Shown here one piece after another: positions 8,069-16,350 of a DNA stretch of 64,000 bases. The notes below the pieces were generated by a model. The model was not told the origin of the DNA, made no database searches, and saw only the letters and a list, made by a program, of their open reading frames with translations. A program made the position numbers and the translations under genes. This DNA is from Armatimonadia bacterium (GTDB lineage Bacteria > Armatimonadota > Zipacnadia > Zipacnadales > JABUFB01). The stretch lies in the NCBI GenBank assembly GCA_039679385.1, contig JBDKVB010000121.1, positions 1 through 64,000 on the forward strand, in the 5' to 3' direction. How positions within the stretch are numbered: position 1 is the stretch's first letter; every line of letters begins with the position of its first letter.

Positions 8069-10018
8069 CTAGGTCAGGCTCTGCTCGACGCGCTCCCACA
8101 AGTCGTAGATCTCGGCCAGCTCGGCATTGAGCTTCTCGTACTCGACCTCGAGCGCCTGCACCCGCGCGGGCAGGGAATAGGTGTCGGCGCGCCCCAGGAT
8201 GTCGCGGATCTTGGCGAGCTGCGTCTCGAGGTAATGCGCCCGCTGCTCGATCTGCTCCAGGGACGGCAGCGATTCCTCGCCCTGCTGAGCGGCCTGCTGT
8301 CGGCGCCGTTTCTTCTCCTGTCGGGCGAGACGGTCCAGCCGCAGATTCTCCTGGCGCTTGGCCGCCTCGGCCTCGGCGGCAATACGCTCCGCCTCCGCCT
8401 CCACCTCCTGCCGGTGAGCGACGTACGCGCTCCAGCTTCCCTCGTGCACGATCGCCCGGCCATCATGGATAAGGAGCAGGCGGTTTGCGACGGCGTCCAG
8501 GAAGTAGCGGTCATGGGAGACCACCAGGATGGTGCCCCGGTACTCCCGCAGGGCCGCCTCGAGGGCACTGCGAGAGTCGATGTCCAGGTGGTTGGTGGGC
8601 TCGTCCAGCACCAGGACCGAGGGACGCCGGAGGATGAGCTTGGCCAGCGACAGGCGGCTCTGCTCCCCGCCGGACAGGTCGGCCACGCTCTTGAAGACAT
8701 CGTCCTCGACGAAAAGGAACCGCGCCAGCAGACTGCGAATCTCGGTCTGCTCGGCATCGGGCATGAGCTCCTTGAACTCCTCGTACACGGTGTGCTCGGG
8801 GTTCAGGCCGAACTCATCCTGCCGGTGGTAGCCGATCTCCACGCTGGTACCGAGACGTGCCTCGCCCTCCGTGGGCTTCTGGTATCCCAGGGCGATGCGC
8901 AGCAAGGTCGTTTTGCCGCAGCCATTGGGGCCGACGATTCCCACTCGCTGGCCCCGGCGGACGAAGAGGTTGACGTCCTCAAACAGGCGCTTGCCGCCGT
9001 AATGCATTCCCAGGTGCCTGAGTTCGAGCACCTCGTCGCCGCCGCGCACACGGGGCTCGAAACGAAGGGTCATCTTCCGCCGCTGGGAGGGAGGCGGATC
9101 AACGTAGTCCATCTTCTCCAGGAGCTTGAGGCGGCTCTTGGCGGCCTTGACCTTCTTCTCCTGAGCGGTCCCCAGGGCCCAGCGGATGAAGGAGAGCTGC
9201 TTCTTCAGCTCCTCCTGCTGCCGCTCGTAGGTGCGCTCGTAGGTCAGGAGGCGCTGCTCCTTCTGCTCGAGGTACTGCGAGTAGCCGCCCGCGTACTCGG
9301 CGAGAGTCCGGCCTTCGAGCTCCAGGATTCTGGTGACGGCGGCATCCAGGAAGCGTCGGTCGTGAGAGATGGCGATGACGGCGCCCTGGTAGTTGCGCAG
9401 GTACTGCTCGAGCCACTCGATGCCGGTGATGTCCAGGTGGTTGGTCGGCTCGTCCAGGAGCAGGAGCTGGGGCTGAGAGAGCAGCAACCGGGCCAGGGAC
9501 ACGCGACGCTGCTCGCCACCACTGAAGCTATCCAGCGGGCGCTCGAAGTCCACCTCGGGAACACCAAGCCCGGTGAGGATCGCCGCCGCGCGATGGCGGA
9601 ACTCATGGCCTCCGGCCGCCTCGTACTCCGCGGCAAGCTGTGAGTGATCCTCCAGCAGAGCCTCGGTCTGAGCATCGTCGGAGGCGGCTGCCATGCACTC
9701 TTCGACGCTGTGCAGCCTCGCTTCCAGCTCCAGGAGGTTGGCGAAGACCGCCATGACTACCTCCCAGGGAGTGTTGGCGTCGCCGAAGTTCACATCCTGG
9801 GACAGGTAGCCGACCGTCATGGTGCGGGCGAAGTGCAGCTCCGAGTCGTCCTCGTAGGGCTCCTGGCCCATCAGAATCCGGCACAGCGTGGTCTTGCCGG
9901 TGCCGTTTGCGCCAATCAAGCCCAGACGCTCACGGTGATCGATGGCGAAGCTGATATGGTCGAGGAGCAGCTCGGTCCCGTAGTATTTGGTCAGATTGTG
10001 AACGGTAATGAGAGGCAT
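8069..10018 (-). CDS. ABC-F family ATPase (EttA/Uup/ribosome-protection type)
   Basis: This soluble protein of about 649 residues has two ABC ATPase cassettes and no membrane segments. The first has Walker A GANGTGKTT, signature SGGEQRR and Walker B LLLLDEPTNHLD. The second has GPNGCGKTT, LSGGEQSR and VLVLDEPTNHLD. A charged linker lies between them (around KKVKAAKSRLKLLEKM). A C-terminal coiled coil rich in Glu, Arg and Gln follows. ABC-F proteins bind the ribosomal E site and act on stalled ribosomes. The open frame extends to a TTG at 10,075, but family members begin like MPLITVHNLTKYYG, so ATG at 10,018 is chosen. It is divergent from the aconitase gene. Confidence 0.9.
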   Translation of the reverse strand: MPLITVHNLTKYYGTELLLDHISFAIDHRERLGLIGANGTGKTTLCRILMGQEPYEDDSELHFARTMTVGYLSQDVNFGDANTPWEVVMAVFANLLELEARLHSVEECMAAASDDAQTEALLEDHSQLAAEYEAAGGHEFRHRAAAILTGLGVPEVDFERPLDSFSGGEQRRVSLARLLLSQPQLLLLDEPTNHLDITGIEWLEQYLRNYQGAVIAISHDRRFLDAAVTRILELEGRTLAEYAGGYSQYLEQKEQRLLTYERTYERQQEELKKQLSFIRWALGTAQEKKVKAAKSRLKLLEKMDYVDPPPSQRRKMTLRFEPRVRGGDEVLELRHLGMHYGGKRLFEDVNLFVRRGQRVGIVGPNGCGKTTLLRIALGYQKPTEGEARLGTSVEIGYHRQDEFGLNPEHTVYEEFKELMPDAEQTEIRSLLARFLFVEDDVFKSVADLSGGEQSRLSLAKLILRRPSVLVLDEPTNHLDIDSRSALEAALREYRGTILVVSHDRYFLDAVANRLLLIHDGRAIVHEGSWSAYVAHRQEVEAEAERIAAEAEAAKRQENLRLDRLARQEKKRRRQQAAQQGEESLPSLEQIEQRAHYLETQLAKIRDILGRADTYSLPARVQALEVEYEKLNAELAEIYDLWERVEQSLT

Positions 10019-10135
10019 GTTCGCACGATTCAGGGCCCACGCCGACGGGCGCAAGCTCCGACAGGACCTATCCAATCCCTAAGATGATGGTGTGCATGAT
10101 ACGCGACGCGGCACCTCGGAGGCAAGGCCCGCGCC

Positions 10136-10164
10136 TTGCGCCATGTTCTGCGGACGTGTAAGAT
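10136..10164 (+). promoter_or_regulatory. Putative promoter of the aconitase gene
   Basis: TTGCGC (10136-10141) and TAAGAT (10159-10164) are 17 bases apart, about 57 bases before the chosen GTG start. No other promoter-like pair is obvious in the divergent intergenic region. Confidence 0.5.
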
Positions 10165-10220
10165 GGTCCAAGGGCCCGGACAGGCCGTCCGGGTGACTTC
10201 GGTTCTTGGAGGTTGGCTTC

Positions 10221-12143
10221 GTGAAAGGCACTGTTACCAGCAAGGTTCTGAGCCCTCACCTCGTGTCCGGTGAGTTGACGCCCGGAAGCGAGATTGCGAT
10301 CCGCATTGACCAGACGCTGACCCAGGATGCCACGGGCACCATGGCCTACCTGCAGTTCGAGGCCATGGGGGTACCCCGTGTGAGGACCGAGCTCTCGGTC
10401 AGCTATGTTGACCACAACACGCTGCAGACGGGCTTCGAGAACGCCGACGACCACCTGTACCTGCGCACGGTGGCGGCAAAGCATGGCGTGTACTTCTCGC
10501 GACCGGGCAACGGCATCTGCCACCAGGTCCACCTGGAGCGCTTCGGCGCACCCGGCAAGACACTTCTGGGCAGCGACAGCCACACTCCCACGGGCGGCGG
10601 CCTTGGCATGATCGCCATCGGCGCCGGTGGCCTGGACGTTGCCTGCGCCATGGCCGGTGAGCCCTTCTACCTAACCTGCCCGAAGGTCGTCGGTGTGCGC
10701 CTGACGGGAAACCTCTCCTCCTGGGTCGCGAGTAAGGACGTGATCCTGGAGCTTCTGCGTCACCTGTCGGTCAAGGGTGGCGTGGGCAAGGTCATCGAGT
10801 ACCTGGGCCCCGGTGTTGCGACCCTCTCGGTGCCGGAGCGTGCGGTCATCACCAACATGGGCGCCGAGCTTGGGGCGACCACCTCGATCTTCCCCAGCGA
10901 CGAGGTGACCCGCGAGTTCCTCGCCGCACAGGACCGCGAGGAGGTCTGGCAGCCCCTCAGCGCCGATGCGGATGCGGAGTACGACGAGGTCATCGAGATT
11001 GACCTCTCGTCCCTTGAGCCGATGATCGCCCAGCCGCACAGCCCGGACAAGGTGGTAGCTGTGCGCGAACTGGCGGGCAAGAGGGTCGACCAGGTCTGCA
11101 TCGGTAGCTGCACCAACTCCTCGCTGCGCGACATGATGACCGTGGCGGCGGCCCTCAAAGGCAAGATGGTTCCGCCGGAGGTCAGCCTGACGGTCTCGCC
11201 CGGCTCGCGCCAGGTCTGCGAGATGCTGGCACGCAACGGAGCGCTGGCGGACATCCTCGCCGCCGGAGCGCGAGTGCTGGAGACCGCCTGCGGGCCCTGC
11301 ATCGGGATGGGACAGTCACCCATGACCAAGGCGGTGTCGATCCGCAGCTTCAACCGCAACTTCGAGGGTCGCAGTGGGACCCTGAGCGCCCAGGTGTATC
11401 TCGCCAGTCCCGAGACCTGCGTCGCCGCCGCCCTTAAGGGGCAGATCACCGATCCTCGCGAACTGGGCGAGCCGGCGGCCCTGGATCTGCCCGACCACTT
11501 CGATGTTGATGACCGGATGGTCGTGGCACCCCCGGCGGACGGATCGGAGGTGGAAGTCGTGCGCGGGCCGAACATCCGCTTCGTGGAGCCTCGCGACGGC
11601 CTGGCGGACACCATCCACTGTATGGTACTGCTGCGAGTCGGCGACAACATCACCACCGACCACATCGCCCCGGCGGGCGCGAAGGTCCTGCCCTACCGGA
11701 GCAACATCCCCAAGATCGCCGAGTTCGCTTTCGAGAACGTCGACGGGAGCTTCTACGAACGCGCTCGCGAGGCCGGGGAAGGCGTCATCGTCGGCGGCGA
11801 GAACTACGGACAGGGCTCCAGCCGGGAGCACGCCGCCCTTGTGCCGATGTATCTGGGCGTGCAGGCGGTGCTGGCCAAGTCCTTCGCCCGGATCCACAAG
11901 GCCAACCTGGTGAACTTCGGGATCCTGCCACTGGTCATCGACGACGCGACCTACCAGGCCCTGCAGAACGGGGACGAGATCGAGCTCAGCGCGGTCCATA
12001 CCGCGATTGCCGGCGATGGCTGCATCGCCGCCCGCAATCTGACGCAGGGCGCCGACTTCACTGCGAAGGCCGAGCTCACGCCCAAGCAGGTCGAGGTGCT
12101 CATGACCGGCGGGATGCTGAACTACGTGCGTTCGCGAGCCTGA
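10221..12143 (+). CDS. Aconitate hydratase, Aquifex-type
   Basis: This 640-residue enzyme interconverts citrate and isocitrate through a [4Fe-4S] cluster. The cluster ligands are visible as Cys297 in GSCTNSS and Cys357/Cys360 in ACGPCIGMG. The N-terminal substrate region has LLGSDSHTPTGGGLGM. The C-terminal swivel domain has the active-site GSSREHAAL loop. Length and motif spacing fit the compact Aquifex-type aconitases rather than AcnA (~890) or AcnB (~865). The frame opens at TTG 10,206, but a GGAGG site at 10,208-10,212 lies eight bases before GTG 10,221, so the latter is chosen. Homoaconitase or a related hydro-lyase activity is a less likely alternative. Downstream is the terminator shared with convergent uvrC. 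Confidence 0.9.
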   Translation: MKGTVTSKVLSPHLVSGELTPGSEIAIRIDQTLTQDATGTMAYLQFEAMGVPRVRTELSVSYVDHNTLQTGFENADDHLYLRTVAAKHGVYFSRPGNGICHQVHLERFGAPGKTLLGSDSHTPTGGGLGMIAIGAGGLDVACAMAGEPFYLTCPKVVGVRLTGNLSSWVASKDVILELLRHLSVKGGVGKVIEYLGPGVATLSVPERAVITNMGAELGATTSIFPSDEVTREFLAAQDREEVWQPLSADADAEYDEVIEIDLSSLEPMIAQPHSPDKVVAVRELAGKRVDQVCIGSCTNSSLRDMMTVAAALKGKMVPPEVSLTVSPGSRQVCEMLARNGALADILAAGARVLETACGPCIGMGQSPMTKAVSIRSFNRNFEGRSGTLSAQVYLASPETCVAAALKGQITDPRELGEPAALDLPDHFDVDDRMVVAPPADGSEVEVVRGPNIRFVEPRDGLADTIHCMVLLRVGDNITTDHIAPAGAKVLPYRSNIPKIAEFAFENVDGSFYERAREAGEGVIVGGENYGQGSSREHAALVPMYLGVQAVLAKSFARIHKANLVNFGILPLVIDDATYQALQNGDEIELSAVHTAIAGDGCIAARNLTQGADFTAKAELTPKQVEVLMTGGMLNYVRSRA

Positions 12144-12224
12144 CACCCTAACGGCCCGAGGTCCTCACGGCGCGGGGCTCCGCCCCTGCGGGGAGCGCAC
12201 ACATCTGACTTGGCGATAGAACCG

Positions 12225-12268
12225 AAAAAAGGGACGGGAGCGGGCCCTCTGGTGGCCTACCCCGTCCC
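12225..12268 (-). terminator. Rho-independent terminator after uvrC (facing aconitase)
   Basis: The inverted repeat GGGACGGG (12231-12238) / CCCGTCCC (12261-12268) is followed on the minus strand by six T residues (12225-12230). On the + strand it is followed by a T-rich CTCTTCTTT, so it may also stop aconitase transcription. Confidence 0.75.
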
Positions 12269-12286
12269 CTCTTCTTTGTGCCAGAG

Positions 12287-14212
12287 CTATTCCTCGACGA
12301 CCCTGGTGAGATGCCGCAGTAAGGCCTCGGCGGCCGCGCGACTCATCCCCGGCACCGCCGCCAGTTCCTCGACCGAAGCCCGTGCCATCTCCTGCACCGA
12401 AGTGAAGCGCTTGAGTAGCGCCGTCCGTCGTGCCGGGCCAATGCCGGGCACCTCATCCAGCGCCGACCGGGTCATCTGCGCGTCCCGCAGGCCCCGGTGA
12501 TGAGTGATGGCGAACCGGTGGGCCTCGTCACGCAGACGCTGCAGCAGGAACCGCGCCGTCTGGTGGTCGGTCATCTCCACGGGCTCTGAGCGCCCGGGGA
12601 CGAAGACCTCCTCCTCCTGCTTGGCGAGAGACGCCACAGGAAGGTCGCCCAGACCGAGTTCCTCCAGGACCTCGACAGCTACGTTCAGCTGGCCCTTGCC
12701 TCCGTCAACCATCAGCAGGTCCGGAAGCGGGGTGAACTTGGGATCGCCGGCGAGACCGTTGCGCAGCCGCCGCCGGAGCATCTCCCCCATCATGGCGTAG
12801 TCGTCGGGCTTGCCCTGCTGGAGACGGATTCGATAGCGGCGATAGGAGCGCTTGTCAGGGAGTCCGTCGCTGAAGGTGACCTGCGAGCCGGTCGAGTCGC
12901 GACCCTGGGTCGTCGAGATGTCGTAGCACTCAATTCGCCGCGGCGGAGCTTCCATCCCCAGGGCCTCGGCCAGGTCACCCAGAGCCTGCTGAATGGCGCG
13001 ATGTTGCTCCGCGCGACTCTTGGCGACGGCAGCCAGGCCCACCTGTGCGTTTTTGGTGGCCAGCTCAGTGAGCTTGCGCTTCTCCCCTCGCTGGGGCCGA
13101 TGCAGGCGAACGTTTGCACCCCGCGCCTCGGTGAGCAACTCGGCCCAGGCGTCCATGTCCTCGACTTCCTCGGAGAGCAGCACCTCCGCCGGGACATGGG
13201 TCGCCCGCGAGTACTGCTGCACGAGGAAGGCGTCGAGGACCTCACTCAGCGTGCGCCCGGACACGTGCCCGAAGACGTACTGGTCCTGCTTGACCAGGCG
13301 GCCTCCGCGCACCTGGAACAGCACCACCAGGGACCGGTCGCCGTCGATGGCGGCAGCGATCACGTCCTGATCGCGGTTCTCGGTGGCCACCATGACCTGC
13401 TCCTCGGTGGCCCGATGGACGGCCTTGAGCTTGTCGCGCAGCTTTGCGGCCCGCTCGAACTCCAGGTTCGCAGCCGCCGCCTTCATCTGCGCCTCAAGGT
13501 CCCGGGCGATCTCCCCGGAGCGTCCCTCAAGGAAGCGTGTCGTCTCGCGGACAGCCTCGTCGTAGGCCTCCGGAGTCACGTCCTCTCTCCCACGACAGGG
13601 CCCCAGACAGCGGCCGATGTGGAAGTTGAGGCAAGGCTTCCCGTTCAGCGTCCCGTCGAGGTTCCGCCGGCAGCTCCGCAGGCCAAAGAGCTGCGGTACC
13701 AGTCGCAGGATTCGCCACATCGAGTTCGCGTCAGGGTAGGGCCCGAAGATGCGTCCGGGATCGGGACGGTACACCTCATGGCGCTTCGGATCGTGAAAGC
13801 GCGGATTGCGCCGCTGGTCGCCGGGAAGGTGGGCGTTCCGCGGCAAGTCGCGAAGGACCATCAGCCGCGGGTAGAGGTCGTCGGTGAGCTTGAGGTAGGG
13901 GTAGCTCTTGTCGTCGGTGAGCCGGATGTTGTACTTCGGCCGGTGCTCCTTGATGAGGTTGGCCTCAAGGATGAAGGCCTCCAACTCGGAATCCGTGACC
14001 GTGTACTCGAAGTCGACTGCGTTCGCGTAGAGCTGCTCCGTCCAGCCATACTGCGCGGCGTTCTCACGGAAGTGCTGGCGCAGCCGCTTGCGCAGGCTCC
14101 GCGCCTTCCCCACGTAGATGATCTCGCCCTCGGCGTCCCGCATCAGGTAGGCGCCGGGCAGGTCAGGCACTAACGGTAGCTTCTTCTGGATGGTCTCAGT
14201 CGGTTCGGGCAC
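12287..14212 (-). CDS. uvrC: Excinuclease ABC subunit C
   Basis: This 641-residue protein makes both incisions in nucleotide excision repair. An N-terminal GIY-YIG nuclease domain (residues ~12-95, with PGAYLMRD and IIYVGKARSLRKRL) gives the 3' cut. A UVR motif ([14 protein letters not shown], ~220) binds UvrB. The RNase-H-like C-terminal endonuclease has ECYDIS, the KRSYRRYRIR segment and DDYAMMGEMLRRR. Tandem helix-hairpin-helix motifs (VPGIGPARR and VPGMSRAAAE) close the protein. Length is normal. The GTG start lies three bases after the uvrB stop codon, with GGAAGGA overlapping the uvrB end, so the two are translationally coupled. Confidence 0.95.
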   Translation of the reverse strand: MPEPTETIQKKLPLVPDLPGAYLMRDAEGEIIYVGKARSLRKRLRQHFRENAAQYGWTEQLYANAVDFEYTVTDSELEAFILEANLIKEHRPKYNIRLTDDKSYPYLKLTDDLYPRLMVLRDLPRNAHLPGDQRRNPRFHDPKRHEVYRPDPGRIFGPYPDANSMWRILRLVPQLFGLRSCRRNLDGTLNGKPCLNFHIGRCLGPCRGREDVTPEAYDEAVRETTRFLEGRSGEIARDLEAQMKAAAANLEFERAAKLRDKLKAVHRATEEQVMVATENRDQDVIAAAIDGDRSLVVLFQVRGGRLVKQDQYVFGHVSGRTLSEVLDAFLVQQYSRATHVPAEVLLSEEVEDMDAWAELLTEARGANVRLHRPQRGEKRKLTELATKNAQVGLAAVAKSRAEQHRAIQQALGDLAEALGMEAPPRRIECYDISTTQGRDSTGSQVTFSDGLPDKRSYRRYRIRLQQGKPDDYAMMGEMLRRRLRNGLAGDPKFTPLPDLLMVDGGKGQLNVAVEVLEELGLGDLPVASLAKQEEEVFVPGRSEPVEMTDHQTARFLLQRLRDEAHRFAITHHRGLRDAQMTRSALDEVPGIGPARRTALLKRFTSVQEMARASVEELAAVPGMSRAAAEALLRHLTRVVEE

Positions 14213-14215
14213 GGC

Positions 14216-16201
14216 CTATCCTTCCACCAGGGTCTTGAGCTCTCTGATCTCGTCGCGCAACTGGGCCGCGCGCTCGAACTCCAGATTCTCCGCAGCCTCC
14301 GCCATCTCCGTCTCCAGCGCGACGATGATCGAGGTCAGGTCTTCCTTCTCGAGGCCGCCGGCGAGGTCATCCGGAGCGACCGCAGCCACGGCGCGCTTTG
14401 TCTGCTCCTGCGTGGCACGAAGGGTGTCGCGAACGGCCTTGCGGACGCCCTGCGGGGTGATCCCATGGGCCTCATTGTAGGCGACCTGCTTCTTGCGGCG
14501 GCGATCCGACTCGCCAATCGCAGCCTTCATGGAACGGGTCATCTCGTCGGCATACATGATGACCCGGCCGTCGAGATGACGCGCAGCGCGGCCCATTATC
14601 TGGATCAGCGAGGTCTCGGAACGCAGGAAGCCCTCGCGGTCTGCATCGAGGATCGCCACCAGTGAAACCTCGGGCAGGTCAAGGCCCTCACGCAGGAGGT
14701 TGATGCCGACGAGCACGTCATACTCGCCAAGGCGCAGGTCGCGCAGCAGCTCATGGCGATCGAGGGTATCCACTTCGCTGTGAAGGTAATGCACGCGGAT
14801 CCCGATCTCCGCGAGGTAGTCGGTGAGGTCCTCGGCCATGCGTTTCGTCAGGGTGGTCACCAGTATCCGCTGGTCGAGGGCGATTCGCTTACGGATCTCG
14901 GCGATGAGGTCGTCGACCTGGCCCTGAGTCGGGCGGACTTCGACCGGCGGGTCGACAAGCCCTGTGGGGCGCACGATGAGCTCGGCGATCCCCGACGCAT
15001 GGCTCAGCTCATAGGGTCCGGGCGTTGCCGAGGTGTAGATGACGCGGTTGATGCGCTGCTCCCACTCATCGAAGGTGAGCGGCCGGTTGTCGTAGGCTGA
15101 GGGTAGCCGGAAGCCGAACTTGACCAGGCTGTCCTTGCGCGACCGGTCGCCCTGAAGCATCGCGCGTATCTGCGGGATCGTCTGGTGCGACTCGTCGACG
15201 ACCATCAGGTAGTCACTCGGGAAGTAGTCCAGCAAGGTGTAGGGTGGCTGCCCCGCCTGGCGACCGTCGAAGTGGCGCGAGTAGTTCTCAATGCCGTTGC
15301 AGTAGCCGATCTCGCGGATCATCTCGAGGTCGTACCTGGTTCGCTGCTCCAGCCGCTGGGCCTCCAGCACACGGCCCTGGGAGTGGAAGGACTCCAGGCG
15401 CTGCTCGAGCTCCTCCTCGATGGACACCAGCGCCGCGTCGATCCGTGCCCGCGAGGCGACGTAGTGCGACGCCGGGAAGACGATCAGCGCCTGCTTCTCC
15501 TCCATCAGCTCGCCGGTCACAGGGTCCAGAACGACGATTCGATCGATCTCGTCGCCGAAGAGCTCGATGCGTGTGATGGCGTCCTCATCCATCGCGTGGA
15601 CCTCGACGACATCACCGCGCACGCGGAAGGTCCCTCGCTCCAGCGCAAGGTCATTCCGCGTGAACTGCATGCTCACAAGTTGCTTGAGGATTGCATCACG
15701 GTCGAGGTGGTCGCCACGCTTCAGGCGGAGTGTGATCTCCTCGTACTGGTCTGGCGACCCGAGGCCGAAGATGCAGGAGACCGAGGCGACCACCACCACG
15801 TCGCGCCGGGTCATGACCGCCTGTGTCGCAGAATGGCGCAGGCGGTCGATCTCCTCATTGATCTGCGAGTCCTTCTCGATGTAGGTGTCTGTCTGCGGCA
15901 GGTAGGCCTCGGGCTGGTAGTAGTCGTAGTAGCTGACGAAGTACTCGACGGCGTTGTTGGGGAAGAAGTCGCGGAACTCGGAGCAGAGCTGGCCGGCGAG
16001 CGTCTTGTTGTGGGCTATCACCAGGGTCGGGAGCTGTACGCGCTCAATGACCTTGGCGACCGTGTAGGTCTTGCCCGACCCCGTGATTCCGAGCAGAATC
16101 TGCTGCCTTCTCCCGGTGCCGACGCCGGACGTCAGGTCCTCGATGGCCTGCGGCTGATCGCCCGCCGGCTCGTATTCCGACACCACCTTGAACTCGCCCA
16201 C
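14216..16201 (-). CDS. uvrB: Excinuclease ABC subunit B
   Basis: This protein of about 661 residues is the damage-verification helicase of nucleotide excision repair. It shows Walker [14 protein letters not shown], the beta-hairpin region [21 protein letters not shown] that clamps DNA, the DEAD-like VDESH, helicase motif VI around QIMGRAARH, and a C-terminal UVR motif ([14 protein letters not shown]) that binds UvrC. The frame continues to ATG 16,225, but GGAGGG at 16,208-16,213 lies six bases before GTG 16,201. The ATG would leave almost no leader after the TATAAT at 16,240. The GTG is therefore preferred. It forms an operon with uvrC and has a possible LexA site at the promoter. Confidence 0.95.
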   Translation of the reverse strand: MGEFKVVSEYEPAGDQPQAIEDLTSGVGTGRRQQILLGITGSGKTYTVAKVIERVQLPTLVIAHNKTLAGQLCSEFRDFFPNNAVEYFVSYYDYYQPEAYLPQTDTYIEKDSQINEEIDRLRHSATQAVMTRRDVVVVASVSCIFGLGSPDQYEEITLRLKRGDHLDRDAILKQLVSMQFTRNDLALERGTFRVRGDVVEVHAMDEDAITRIELFGDEIDRIVVLDPVTGELMEEKQALIVFPASHYVASRARIDAALVSIEEELEQRLESFHSQGRVLEAQRLEQRTRYDLEMIREIGYCNGIENYSRHFDGRQAGQPPYTLLDYFPSDYLMVVDESHQTIPQIRAMLQGDRSRKDSLVKFGFRLPSAYDNRPLTFDEWEQRINRVIYTSATPGPYELSHASGIAELIVRPTGLVDPPVEVRPTQGQVDDLIAEIRKRIALDQRILVTTLTKRMAEDLTDYLAEIGIRVHYLHSEVDTLDRHELLRDLRLGEYDVLVGINLLREGLDLPEVSLVAILDADREGFLRSETSLIQIMGRAARHLDGRVIMYADEMTRSMKAAIGESDRRRKKQVAYNEAHGITPQGVRKAVRDTLRATQEQTKRAVAAVAPDDLAGGLEKEDLTSIIVALETEMAEAAENLEFERAAQLRDEIRELKTLVEG

Positions 16202-16225
16202 GGCACGCCCTCCGGTGCGAAGCAT

Positions 16226-16239
16226 GAAACCGATGTTCT
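16226..16239 (-). promoter_or_regulatory. Possible LexA (SOS) operator at uvrB
   Basis: On the minus strand, GAAC-ATCG-GTTT lies directly downstream of the uvrB -10 box, across the predicted transcription start. It matches the GAAC-N4-GTTY palindrome used by many Gram-positive-type LexA proteins, although the central bases fit less well. uvrB is a standard SOS gene, which makes the placement sensible. A single site is weak evidence. Confidence 0.4.
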
Positions 16240-16267
16240 ATTATAGCACACGGAACCCGGGTGGTAA
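16240..16267 (-). promoter_or_regulatory. uvrBC promoter with extended -10
   Basis: On the minus strand TTACCA (16262-16267) is 16 bases from a perfect TATAAT (16240-16245). The -10 is preceded by TGC, giving the extended form TGCTATAAT. The sequence GTGTGCTATAAT is identical to that of the promoter at 34,916. Confidence 0.7.
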
Positions 16268-16296
16268 GGTGCCTGACTACCTTGCGCAGAACAGCA

Positions 16297-16321
16297 AAAG
16301 GACGCCCGTCAGGCGTCCTTT
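16297..16321 (-). terminator. Rho-independent terminator of the seven-gene surface cluster
   Basis: A perfect ten-base-pair stem AAAGGACGCC / GGCGTCCTTT with a five-base loop ends in TTTT on the minus strand. It lies 30 bases after the stop of the LptD-like barrel gene and just upstream of the uvrB promoter, separating the two units. Confidence 0.85.
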
Positions 16322-16350
16322 GGTGGTGGACCGGCGTTGCTTCGACCTCG

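Noticed and set aside
6703-8130. 475-codon open frame on + opposite the GT39-like gene
   Set aside because: Shadow of a well-supported membrane protein; its composition is Gln/His/Arg-rich without domains.
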